Origin: Arthrobacter bambusae | Lineage (GTDB): Bacteria > Actinomycetota > Actinomycetes > Actinomycetales > Micrococcaceae | Assembly: GCF_022606295.1 (NCBI RefSeq) | Contig: NZ_JAHHZS010000009.1 | Coordinates: 62,001 to 126,000, forward strand | Direction: 5' to 3' | Length of the DNA: 64,000 nucleotides | Part shown: piece after piece, positions 16,649 through 25,080 of the stretch | Numbering within the stretch: the stretch's first letter is position 1 | Layout of the letters: the number at the start of each line of letters is the position of its first letter | Program-made: the position numbers and the translations under genes | Notes under the pieces: model-generated | The model's input: only the letters and a program-made list of their open reading frames with translations | Told to the model about the DNA's origin: nothing | The model's database searches: none

Positions 16649-18795
16649 GCGCCGCAGAATTCCAGAAACTGGCCGGACTGTTCCCGGATGAGACAGTGAC
16701 CCACTCCTACGTCGAGGACATCGAACTCCCCGGCAACGCAGGAACGTTCGCCCTGATCACCCTGGACAACGGCCTGGACCACACCAAGCCCACCACCCTC
16801 GGACCCAACACCCTCGTCGAGCTCGGGACGGTCCTTGAAGGACTCAAGGACCGGGCTGCACGCGGCGAGATCGTCGGCGTCGGCGTCACGGGCAAGCCGT
16901 ACTTCCTGGTGGCCGGAGCGGACCTTTCGGCGGTCAAGCAGCTCGAAGAGCGCGAACACGGCCTGTGGATGGCCCAGCTGGGCCACGACGTCTACGCGAC
17001 GCTCGCCGATCTGGGTGTTCCCAGCTTCGCCTTCATCAACGGCCTCGCGCTCGGTGGCGGCCTCGAAATCGCCCTCCAGTCCACCTACCGCACGGTCTCG
17101 ACGGGCGCGGGCGCCCTCGCTTTGCCCGAAGCGTTCATCGGGCTTGTCCCCGGTTGGGGCGGCGTTTACATCCTGCCGCGGCTCATCGGCCCGGAAAACG
17201 CCGTCAAGGTCATGATCGAGAACCCGCTGAGCAACAACCGCACCCTCACCGGCCCCCAGGCTTTCCAGCTGGGCATTGCCGACGCCATCTTCGAACCCGC
17301 GGATTTCGTGGAGCAGTCCATCGCCTGGGCCGCGAAAGTGATCGCGGGTGAAGCCGTCCCGGGGCGGAGCAACTCCGTGGACCCGGAGGATCCCGCCGTT
17401 GCCGAACGCTGGGCCGGCGCCGTGGCTGCGGGCCGGGCCTTCGTGGAGGCCAAGACCTCAAACGCATCACCGGCTCCAGCCAAGGTGCTGGACATCCTCG
17501 AAGCCAACAGGACCATGGGCAAGGCGGAATCCGCGGCCCTGGAATGCGAGACGCTCGCCGACTTGATGCAGACGGACGAGTTCCGTTCCACCGTCTACGC
17601 CTTCCTCGACCTCGTGCAGAAACGGTCCAAGCGTCCCGCCGGCGCACCCGACCGCAAGCTCGCGCGTCCAGTGACGAAGATCGGCGTCGTCGGTGCCGGC
17701 CTGATGGCGAGCCAGCTCGCGTTGCTGTTCGCACGCCAGCTCAAAGTACCCGTGGTCCTGACGGACATCGACCAGGAACGCGTGGACAAGGGAGTTGCCT
17801 ACGTCCATGCGGAGGTGGACAAGCTGCTCGGCAAGAAGCGGATCAGCTCCGACGCCGCCAACAGGACCAAGGCCCTGGTCAGCGGCTCCGTCTCCAAAGA
17901 GTCTTTCGCCGATGCGGACTTTGTCATTGAAGCCGTCTTCGAAGAACTCAATGTCAAGAAGCAGGTCTTCGCGGAAGTGGAGGCCATTGTCTCCGCCGAA
18001 TGCATCCTCGCGACCAACACCTCCTCGCTCTCAGTGACCGCGATGGCCGAAGATCTGCAGTACCCGGAGCGCCTGGTCGGTTTCCACTTCTTCAACCCCG
18101 TTGCGGTCATGCCGCTCCTGGAGATCGTGCGTGCTCCGAAGACCGACGACGCCGTGCTGGCCACCGCGTTCGAGCTCGCCAAGGGCCTGAAGAAGACAGC
18201 GGTGCTGGTCAAGGACGCCGCCGCTTTCGTCGTCAACCGGATCCTGCTGCGGCTCATGGGCGAAGTCATTGCCGCATTCGACGAAGGCACGCCGGCGGAA
18301 GTGGCCGATTCGGCGCTGCGACCCATGGGCCTGCCAATGAGTCCGTTCACCCTCAGCGCGATGGTGGGCCTTCCGGTCGCCCAGCACGTCCAGGAATCGC
18401 TGCACGCTGCCTTCGGCGAACGTTTTGCGGTGTCCCAGAACCTGCAGAAGCTGGTTGACAATGGCGTGAAGTCGCTCTGGGTCCAGGGTCCTGACGGAAA
18501 GCCGGCGATCCCGGCGGAGACGTTGGCCCTCATGTCCTTCGGCAGCACCGCGTCCACGGCCGAGGAAGTCTTGCGTCGCACCCAGGACGCCCTGGCCGAG
18601 GAAATCGGACTCATGCTCTCCGAAGGCGTGGTGGCCGGTCCCGAAGACATCGACCTCTGTGTGATCCTCGGAGCTGGCTGGCCGATGTTCCTGGGCGGGA
18701 TCACGCCGTATTTGGACCGGGTGGGCGCCTCCGAGCGGGTCAACGGCAAACGCTTCCTGGCACCCGGGATCGCTTCGAAGCCCGTAGCCGGGTAG
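16645..18795 (+). CDS. fadB: 3-hydroxyacyl-CoA dehydrogenase/enoyl-CoA hydratase (FadB-type fusion)
   Basis: The 716-residue protein has an N-terminal crotonase domain (about residues 15-275, with GLALGGGLEIALQ forming the oxyanion region), then a Rossmann NAD-binding domain opening with GVVGAGLMAS near residue 350, and C-terminal dehydrogenase domains (VNRILLRLMGE and NGV blocks). It catalyses hydration of enoyl-CoA and oxidation of 3-hydroxyacyl-CoA, upstream of the thiolase step. It overlaps fadA by four bases. Nothing indicates truncation. Confidence 0.94.
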   Translation: MSAAEFQKLAGLFPDETVTHSYVEDIELPGNAGTFALITLDNGLDHTKPTTLGPNTLVELGTVLEGLKDRAARGEIVGVGVTGKPYFLVAGADLSAVKQLEEREHGLWMAQLGHDVYATLADLGVPSFAFINGLALGGGLEIALQSTYRTVSTGAGALALPEAFIGLVPGWGGVYILPRLIGPENAVKVMIENPLSNNRTLTGPQAFQLGIADAIFEPADFVEQSIAWAAKVIAGEAVPGRSNSVDPEDPAVAERWAGAVAAGRAFVEAKTSNASPAPAKVLDILEANRTMGKAESAALECETLADLMQTDEFRSTVYAFLDLVQKRSKRPAGAPDRKLARPVTKIGVVGAGLMASQLALLFARQLKVPVVLTDIDQERVDKGVAYVHAEVDKLLGKKRISSDAANRTKALVSGSVSKESFADADFVIEAVFEELNVKKQVFAEVEAIVSAECILATNTSSLSVTAMAEDLQYPERLVGFHFFNPVAVMPLLEIVRAPKTDDAVLATAFELAKGLKKTAVLVKDAAAFVVNRILLRLMGEVIAAFDEGTPAEVADSALRPMGLPMSPFTLSAMVGLPVAQHVQESLHAAFGERFAVSQNLQKLVDNGVKSLWVQGPDGKPAIPAETLALMSFGSTASTAEEVLRRTQDALAEEIGLMLSEGVVAGPEDIDLCVILGAGWPMFLGGITPYLDRVGASERVNGKRFLAPGIASKPVAG

Positions 18796-18818
18796 CTCCC
18801 GGCTCCTCGTGACGTCGG

Positions 18819-19922
18819 CTATGCCGCCTGCCGCGTACCGCGCCAGGCGGCATAGCCGATGACCAGCGAAATGAGGCAGCCAATGGTCGTGTCGACCAGA
18901 CGCTCGCCGAGGAGTGAAGGGGACAGCTGGTGCCCCAGGCCGCTGAGCACCGCGACAAGCGGGGTCATGACCAACGCATAGGCCGTGTAGTTGGCGGCCT
19001 TGAGGTATTGCCGGGCCGCCCCGACGACGCAGATGATGCCGACGGTTGCCCAGATCGGAAGGGCACCGAGGAGCAGTCCGCCCACGAGGACACCCAGCGC
19101 CGTACCCAGGCCTCGCTGGACAGTGCGCGCAAGACCGGCCCGGTGGTCGCGTTGCACCACGAGCACGACCGTCAGCAGGATCCACTGGGAGTGCGGGCCT
19201 CTCACGAGAATGGCCACCACCTGGGCGGCGATCATGCAACTCGCCAAACGCAGCGTGTATTGCCAACCGGACAGGGTTGCCATCCGGCGTCGCCATGCCC
19301 CGAGGTCCTTGTGCCAGGAACGCCGCGCTGGGGCCACCTCCGCGGCGGTTTTACCCAGGAGGTGGTATTCGACGCCGAACACCAGCAGCGTCAACAAGCT
19401 TCCCCCGAGCGCTCCGGCAGCGAAGAACCACAGCAGGGTTTCGATCGGGACCGCACTTGAGGCGAGGGAGGCACCGATGATCATGAAGACGATGGCCTGG
19501 GTGCTCGCCTTGGCTGCGCTCGGCCGAAGACCGCCAAAGATGGTAGCGATGGCAGCGAGCGTGACAATGAGGATGCCGCCCCACGGCTGAAACACGGTGC
19601 TGAGCATGCCGGCCGCCGCCCCGCAGGCACCGGCCAGCGAGGTATTGAGCAGCTCCAGGGATCTGTATTTCAGGCCGCCCACGTGGCCGCTTCCGGAGAC
19701 GAGCAACGCGCCGAGCGCAGCAACCATTCCCGCCCCGATGTCGCCAAGGACGAGCCCCAGGACGATCGGGACCCCGAGTGAGAGTCCCGCGTTCACGACG
19801 TGGACCACGTTGAGCTCTACCCGTTTCCAGCGCGTGGCGTCGACAATCACGTCGCGTCCTGCGCTGGAAGCGCGTTTGAGGTGGTGACGCCAGCGCGGTG
19901 GTGCCGCCAACGGATCCGTCAT
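18819..19922 (-). CDS. FUSC family protein (putative aromatic acid exporter-like)
   Basis: This 367-residue membrane protein has two blocks of about 5-6 hydrophobic helices separated by a cytosolic stretch with AWRRRMATLSG. The second block carries the FUSC signature (WILLTVVLVVQRDHRAGLARTVQRGLGT), shared with fusaric-acid resistance and AaeB-type efflux proteins. The substrate is unknown. It is the last gene of a leftward run after the nucleoside hydrolase (40-bp gap) and converges on fadB. Confidence 0.82.
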   Translation of the reverse strand: MTDPLAAPPRWRHHLKRASSAGRDVIVDATRWKRVELNVVHVVNAGLSLGVPIVLGLVLGDIGAGMVAALGALLVSGSGHVGGLKYRSLELLNTSLAGACGAAAGMLSTVFQPWGGILIVTLAAIATIFGGLRPSAAKASTQAIVFMIIGASLASSAVPIETLLWFFAAGALGGSLLTLLVFGVEYHLLGKTAAEVAPARRSWHKDLGAWRRRMATLSGWQYTLRLASCMIAAQVVAILVRGPHSQWILLTVVLVVQRDHRAGLARTVQRGLGTALGVLVGGLLLGALPIWATVGIICVVGAARQYLKAANYTAYALVMTPLVAVLSGLGHQLSPSLLGERLVDTTIGCLISLVIGYAAWRGTRQAA

Positions 19923-19962
19923 GCTCCACCTCGTTTCAGGGACGCTCCCATCCGGCCGTCTC

Positions 19963-21024
19963 TCACAGCCTCCGGGCGAGGGCGCCCAATGAGCTCACGA
20001 GTTCGGTGAAGGCTTCGCTCGGGTGGTTTTCCGAGACGATGCGCGCGTTGGGCGGCTCGCCCCACAGTCCGCGGAAGTCCGCCACAGTGGTTCCGAAGAG
20101 CCTGGGGGCTGCTGTCTCGACGTGCACTGTCGCCGCGCGGGTGCTGTACCTGGCGGTTCCGGCGGCGGCTGATGCTGCGAAGTAGTCGTGGATGTGCGCC
20201 ACGTAGCCTTGGCCGTAGTGGCGGTGGAATTCGAAGTAGAAGCGCAGCATATCGCTGACGTGCCGCACGAGTTCGTTGGACGCGGTGCTGCGCCGCCCTT
20301 CCGGCTGCTCCGGAAGGACAAGTTCCGGCTCCGTGCAGCCTGCCTCGGAAGCCAAGGCGGCTACGTGTTCGGGCGTCAGTTCGATCCGTTCCGTGGTCTC
20401 CAGGGCGCACACCACCGGCAGCCGCTCCTCGGGAATCCCGGAGTAGGCCTCGAACACCTCCGCGGCTGCGTGCGGATCAACGTGGGTGTTCCACTCGGCG
20501 GTGGGCGTCGTGTTGCCCTGGTAGTAGTAGCTGCCACCCATGATCACGACGCCGCGCAGCAGGTCGGGCAGCCGCGGCTCGGCCCGCAGGACGAGGGCGA
20601 AGTTGGTGAGGGGCGCCGTCAGCAGGGCGGTCAGCTCCCCCGGCCGTGACCGGGCCGCTTCGACCCAGAGTTCGACGGCGTCGACGTCGTTTACTTTTCC
20701 GCGCGGTGCCGGCAACTCGGCGTAGCCGACGCCTTGGGGCCCGTGGGTTTCCGGCGTGGTGGTCAGCGGGATCCGCAGCGGCGCCCGGGCGCCAATGGCA
20801 ACGGGCACGTCGGGGCGGCCGCACAGCTCGAGCAGGGACAGGTTGTTGAGTGCCACTTGCTCCGCCGCGACGTTGCCCGGGGTGCTGCTCACGGCAACGA
20901 GCTCCACCTGCGGCTGGCTGCACAGATAGGCCAGGGCGAGGGCGTCGTCGATTCCCGTGTCGCAGTCCACCAGCAAGCTCACGGGCTCGCGTTGGCCTCC
21001 AGCTGTCGCCTGCTCCCCGCTCAT
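19963..21024 (-). CDS. Inosine/uridine-preferring nucleoside hydrolase family protein
   Basis: This 353-residue protein carries the calcium-binding DCDTGIDDALAL motif near its N-terminus, which defines nucleoside hydrolases (DxDxxxDD). VVIMGGSYYYQGN and EWNTHVDPHAA give the further conserved ligands and the distal Asp. Such enzymes hydrolyse the N-glycosidic bond of ribonucleosides for base salvage. I chose ATG 21024, which follows AAGGAG at 7 bp; an upstream extension to 21162 overlaps the preceding aldo/keto reductase gene. The aldo/keto reductase stop lies 10 bp before this start, so the pair is an operon. Confidence 0.88.
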   Translation of the reverse strand: MSGEQATAGGQREPVSLLVDCDTGIDDALALAYLCSQPQVELVAVSSTPGNVAAEQVALNNLSLLELCGRPDVPVAIGARAPLRIPLTTTPETHGPQGVGYAELPAPRGKVNDVDAVELWVEAARSRPGELTALLTAPLTNFALVLRAEPRLPDLLRGVVIMGGSYYYQGNTTPTAEWNTHVDPHAAAEVFEAYSGIPEERLPVVCALETTERIELTPEHVAALASEAGCTEPELVLPEQPEGRRSTASNELVRHVSDMLRFYFEFHRHYGQGYVAHIHDYFAASAAAGTARYSTRAATVHVETAAPRLFGTTVADFRGLWGEPPNARIVSENHPSEAFTELVSSLGALARRL

Positions 21025-21034
21025 GGAACGCTCC

Positions 21035-22012
21035 TTAGAAGAGGGCAACCTTGGGGGTACGCGGGAAGATGTCATCCAGTTCGGCGCGTTCCTCGGCCGT
21101 GGGTACCCAGCGCACCGCCTTCGCGTTTTCGGCGATTTGCGCCGGGCGGGTGGCTCCTGCAATAACGCTGCTGACCGCGGGTTGGGCGGCCAGCCAGGAG
21201 AAGGCCAGCTGCAGTTCGTTCAGGTCACGCTCCTTGGCGAACTGGCTGAACCTGCCCAGCTGGACCCAGTCGGCGTCCTCGACCATGTTGGTCCGCGTGT
21301 GGCTGAGGCGGGATCCTTCCGGGGCATTGCCCGGGGCGTACTTGCCCGTCAGGAGGCCGTTTGCCAAGGGGAAATAGGGCAGGACGCCGAGTCCGAAGGC
21401 CTGGGCGGCCGGCAGCACTTCGAGTTCCGCGCGGCGGTCCAGCAGGTTGTAGTGGTTCTGCGTCGAAATGAACCGCGCACCGCCCTGCATCCGGGCGACG
21501 TACTCGGCTTCCGCGATCTGCCAGCCCGCACGGTTGGAGTGGCCGATGTACCGGACCTTGCCGCTTGTCACGAGGTCGTCGAGGGCTGCGAGGGTCTCGT
21601 CAACCGGGGTGAGGAGGTCCGGGGTGTGGTACTGGTAGAGATCAATCCAGTCGGTGCCGAGGCGGCGCAGCGACGCCTCCGCGGCCTGGACGATGTAGCG
21701 GCGCGATCCCCGCGCACCGAAATCGTTGCCGTTGGCGCCATGCATGTCCATGCCGAATTTCGTGGCCACGATCGCGTCGTCCCGGCGACCCTTCAGGGCG
21801 GCGCCCAGCATGGTCTCGCTGAGGCCGGGCTCCCGGCCATAGACGTCTGCAACATCGAAAAGGGTCACACCTGCGTCCAAGGCGGCATGCACAACCGCGT
21901 TGGTACCCTCCTGCGATTCCGTGGCGGTATTGGCCCGGCCGAGATTGTTGCACCCCAAACCGACTACTGAGACGGTTAATCCGGAATTTCCAAGACGGCG
22001 ATATTCAGTCAT
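21035..22012 (-). CDS. Aldo/keto reductase
   Basis: This 325-residue (alpha/beta)8 oxidoreductase has the catalytic set Asp and Tyr in FDVADVYG, Lys in VATKFG and His in YIGHSN, plus NADPH-binding residues in SSVIAGATRPAQIAEN near the C-terminus. It belongs to the AKR11/12-like branch that reduces aldehydes and ketones with NADPH. The physiological substrate is unknown. It precedes the nucleoside hydrolase by 10 bp on the same strand. Confidence 0.9.
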   Translation of the reverse strand: MTEYRRLGNSGLTVSVVGLGCNNLGRANTATESQEGTNAVVHAALDAGVTLFDVADVYGREPGLSETMLGAALKGRRDDAIVATKFGMDMHGANGNDFGARGSRRYIVQAAEASLRRLGTDWIDLYQYHTPDLLTPVDETLAALDDLVTSGKVRYIGHSNRAGWQIAEAEYVARMQGGARFISTQNHYNLLDRRAELEVLPAAQAFGLGVLPYFPLANGLLTGKYAPGNAPEGSRLSHTRTNMVEDADWVQLGRFSQFAKERDLNELQLAFSWLAAQPAVSSVIAGATRPAQIAENAKAVRWVPTAEERAELDDIFPRTPKVALF

Positions 22013-22052
22013 GGTTTCACCCTACAACGCCCGCGAGGGGCCGGTCCGCCGC

Positions 22053-22268
22053 TCAGGATCCGAAGGCGATTCCTGCCTCTTCCATCGCGTCGTGCAACTG
22101 GGCCATGACCTTGGGGCCCATGCCGTGCAGGGCCGCCACCCGCCCCTCACCGAACTCGGCGAGTTGTTCAAGGGTTTCCAGACCCTCGTGGGCGAGTGCC
22201 CTCCGCGCCGGAGCGGACAAGCCCTTGGGCAGCGGAGTGTGTCCGGGCCAGTTGCTCTTGGGCGCCAT
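22053..22268 (-). CDS. Small helix-hairpin-helix / RNA polymerase alpha-CTD-like protein
   Basis: The 71 residues read as one compact DNA-binding-like module: PLPKGLSAPARRAL, then GLETLEQLAEF, then LHGMGPKVMAQLHDAM. This pattern closely resembles the C-terminal domain of the RNA polymerase alpha subunit, whose two helix-hairpin-helix turns contact DNA. Stand-alone copies are usually annotated as DNA-binding proteins of unknown role. It lies 30 bp behind an unknown 186-residue gene and 40 bp ahead of the aldo/keto reductase gene on the same strand. Confidence 0.75.
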   Translation of the reverse strand: MAPKSNWPGHTPLPKGLSAPARRALAHEGLETLEQLAEFGEGRVAALHGMGPKVMAQLHDAMEEAGIAFGS

Positions 22269-22298
22269 GTTTGTCCCTTCGAAGCGGTGAAGTAGTCC

Positions 22299-22859
22299 TT
22301 AGAGGGTAAAGCCCGCACCGGTTTTCGGCGAGTGTTTTACTTTGAATGCGGTGGGTTCGGCATGGGGTGCTGCCGCGATGCTCAGCTTCGTGAAGTCCAG
22401 GTCTTCTCCCCGGATGCACACCTTGATGGCGTTGACGGCTTTGTTGACGTCCGGGCACAGGCAGAAAATGTTCAGCTTCGAGTCGCTGATATCGGAACGG
22501 TCCACGGTACCCAGGCCTCGCCAGGCCAGTTCGCTCGTCAACGCGGCCTTGGCCTTGCGTTCGAGGTAGCGGTCGCGGTCGGTGCCGTCCTTCGTCTTCA
22601 GCGCAATCTGCGCGACCACCCAGAACTGCTCGGTCTCGGGAATCTCCGCATAGCCGTCTTCTTCGCATTGCGCGGCAAAAGCCGTCATGAGTCCTTCGAC
22701 GGCGGATTCGTCCTCGACGTCCGTTTCGTCAGTGCTGCTCTGGTGTCCTACGACCCCGTGGTTGATGACGAACTGCTTGAATTCGTCGTCATACCAAGCC
22801 TCCCGGAAATGCAGGACCGCTTCGTCGTCGCGCTTATACGTGCGGATGATGCCGCTCAT
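22299..22859 (-). CDS. Conserved hypothetical protein
   Basis: This 186-residue soluble acidic protein has no family I can name. The N-terminus (SGIIRTYKRDDEAVLHFREAWYDDEFKQFVINHG) and the centre (EQFWVVAQIALKTKDGTDRDRYLERK) are well structured. The three cysteines, in AAQCEEDG, FCLC and VCI, do not form a clear metal site. I chose ATG 22859, which follows AAGGA by 6 bases. It lies 93 bp behind dxs and 30 bp ahead of the alpha-CTD-like gene, so these may be expressed together. Confidence 0.72.
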   Translation of the reverse strand: MSGIIRTYKRDDEAVLHFREAWYDDEFKQFVINHGVVGHQSSTDETDVEDESAVEGLMTAFAAQCEEDGYAEIPETEQFWVVAQIALKTKDGTDRDRYLERKAKAALTSELAWRGLGTVDRSDISDSKLNIFCLCPDVNKAVNAIKVCIRGEDLDFTKLSIAAAPHAEPTAFKVKHSPKTGAGFTL

Positions 22860-22952
22860 GCTTGTCCTTACTAGACCACTCCGGGCAGGTGCCGTGTGGA
22901 CCTGCACCGCCGAAGAGGTGCTTGATTGTTGAATACCGCCCGGAACAGCCAC

Positions 22953-24926
22953 TTACAGCGTGGGGAGGCTGCCCGTCGTGGGATGTTCTTGTCCCGGCAG
23001 GGGCCGCGCGAAAGGCACCTTTGTCCCCAGAACCTGCGCGACGACGTCGTGCGTTATCTGTTGGGCGGTGAGCCCCACCCGCTCGAGAACCTGGCTCCTG
23101 GTTCCATGGTCGAGGAACTCGACCGGAAGCCCCACTTCGTTGAGGGCCGTGTCCACGCCAGCGGCGCGCATCTCCTGCCGGATCCTGGATCCGACGCCGC
23201 CCGCGCGGACGCCGTCTTCGATGCAGATCACCAAACGGTGCCGCGCCGCGAGGGCAATGATGGACTTGCGCACGGGCAGGACCCACCGCGGATCCACCAC
23301 GGTGGAACTGATGCCTTGGGATCCGAGCCGGGACGCGACGTCGAGGGCAAGTTCGGACATCGCGCCGACGCTGACAATCAGGACGTCGTTCTCCGTGGAA
23401 CCTTCGGGGCGGCGCGCCAGCACGTCGACGCCGTCGGAAAGCCGTTCGATCGCCTCGATCTCGCTTCCCACACTGCCCTTGGAGAAACGCACCACGCTGG
23501 GTGCGTCGTCGATCGCTACCGCTTCGCGGAGTTCTTCGCGCAGGCGGCTGGCATCCCTGGGAGCCGCGAGATGCAGCCCTGGAACGATCTGGACCATCGC
23601 CATGTCCCACATGCCGTGGTGGCTGGCCCCGTCCGGGCCTGTCACGCCGGCGCGGTCCAACACGACCGTCACCCCCGCTTTGTGCAGGGCGACGTCCATG
23701 AGGAGCTGGTCGAAGGCACGGTTCAGGAAGGTCGCATAAACGGCGACGACGGGGTGCAGTCCGCCAAAGGCCATGCCTGCGGCCGACGTGAGGGCGTGCT
23801 GTTCGGCGATGCCGACGTCGATCACCCTTTCCGGGTGGCGTTCGGCGAACTTGTGCAGCCCGACGGGAATCAGCATGGCCCCGGTGATGCCGACGATGTC
23901 TGCGCGCTCGTCGGCGATGTCCGCGATTTCCTCGGCGAACACCGATGTCCACGAGCGTGCGCCGCCGGCTTCGGTGGGTTCGCCGGTTTCGGGATCGATG
24001 ATCCCGACGGCGTGGAACTGGTCCGCCTCATTGGCGAGGGCAGGTGCGTAACCGTGCCCCTTTTCGGTCATCGCATGGACGATCACCGGGCCACCGTAAT
24101 TCCGGGCAGTCGTGAGCGCGTGTTCAAGGGCCCGCATGTTGTGGCCGTCAACCGGGCCGATGTACTTCATGCCGAGGTCTTCGAACATGCCTTGCGGAGC
24201 CCACCAGTCCTTGATGCCCTTCTTCATGGCATGCAGGCTCTTATAAGTGAACTGGCCGATCGGTCCGCCGCTCTGAAGTTTCTTCTTCCACCAGTCCAGC
24301 ACCACTTCGTAGGTGGGGGCTGCCCGGAGGGAGTCGATCGTGGGGCGTAGTGAAGCGAGGTAGTCTGCCACGCCGCCGACGGTCGGCGCATAGGAGCGTC
24401 CGTTGTCGTTGACGACGATCACCACGCGGCGTCGCTTGTCCGCAGCAATGTTGTTGATCGCCTCCCACGCCATGCCGCCCGTCAGGGCGCCGTCACCGAC
24501 GACGGCGACAACGCAGCGATCGCCCTCGCCGGTCAGCTGGCGGGCCCGGGAGATGCCGTCCGCCCAGGACAAGGACGAGGACGCGTGGGAGCTTTCCACG
24601 ATGTCGTGCTCGGACTCGGCACGATCGGGGTATCCGGACATGCCGCCCTGCTGCCGGAGGGTGCTGAAATCCCGCCTGCCGGTCAGCAATTTGTGGACGT
24701 AGGACTGGTGGCCGGTGTCGAAAACGATACTGTCGCGCGGGGAATCGAAGACTTTGTGGATGGCCATGGTGAGTTCCACCACGCCGAGGTTCGGTCCGAG
24801 GTGACCACCTGTTTGGGCGACGTTGGTGATGAGGAAAGTCCTGATCTCGCCTGCAAGCTGCTCCAACTGCTGGCTGGTGAGCTTACTCAGGTCCTGCGGA
24901 TTCCGGATTGTCTCCAAAAGTCCCAA
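22953..24926 (-). CDS. dxs: 1-deoxy-D-xylulose-5-phosphate synthase
   Basis: This 657-residue enzyme makes DXP from pyruvate and glyceraldehyde 3-phosphate, the first step of the MEP isoprenoid pathway. The thiamine-diphosphate motif [16 protein letters not shown] lies near residue 145, and the YVHKLLTGR stretch and the transketolase central and C-terminal domains ([33 protein letters not shown]) follow in order. The start is TTG, read as Met, with AAGGAGG about five bases upstream. Two small unknown genes follow on the same strand. Confidence 0.96.
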   Translation of the reverse strand: MGLLETIRNPQDLSKLTSQQLEQLAGEIRTFLITNVAQTGGHLGPNLGVVELTMAIHKVFDSPRDSIVFDTGHQSYVHKLLTGRRDFSTLRQQGGMSGYPDRAESEHDIVESSHASSSLSWADGISRARQLTGEGDRCVVAVVGDGALTGGMAWEAINNIAADKRRRVVIVVNDNGRSYAPTVGGVADYLASLRPTIDSLRAAPTYEVVLDWWKKKLQSGGPIGQFTYKSLHAMKKGIKDWWAPQGMFEDLGMKYIGPVDGHNMRALEHALTTARNYGGPVIVHAMTEKGHGYAPALANEADQFHAVGIIDPETGEPTEAGGARSWTSVFAEEIADIADERADIVGITGAMLIPVGLHKFAERHPERVIDVGIAEQHALTSAAGMAFGGLHPVVAVYATFLNRAFDQLLMDVALHKAGVTVVLDRAGVTGPDGASHHGMWDMAMVQIVPGLHLAAPRDASRLREELREAVAIDDAPSVVRFSKGSVGSEIEAIERLSDGVDVLARRPEGSTENDVLIVSVGAMSELALDVASRLGSQGISSTVVDPRWVLPVRKSIIALAARHRLVICIEDGVRAGGVGSRIRQEMRAAGVDTALNEVGLPVEFLDHGTRSQVLERVGLTAQQITHDVVAQVLGTKVPFARPLPGQEHPTTGSLPTL

Positions 24927-25000
24927 CGGCCCCTCCTTAGGGTGATTGACGTGCTATACAACTCTAACGCCTTTGGCCGGAGCCAAGGCCGCAGGAAAGG

Positions 25001-25039
25001 CTACAGCCCCGGCCGGTCGATGACCAGCCGGGGCTGTAG
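25001..25039 (-). terminator. Hairpin after acnA
   Basis: CTACAGCCCCGGC pairs with GCCGGGGCTGTAG (13 bp) over a 13-nt loop, 42 bp beyond the acnA stop. On the minus strand CCTTTCC follows, so the T-tract is poor. It separates acnA from dxs. Confidence 0.6.
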
Positions 25040-25080
25040 CTGTTGCCTTTCAGCGCTGGCGGGGCCCGCGCTGGATTCGG

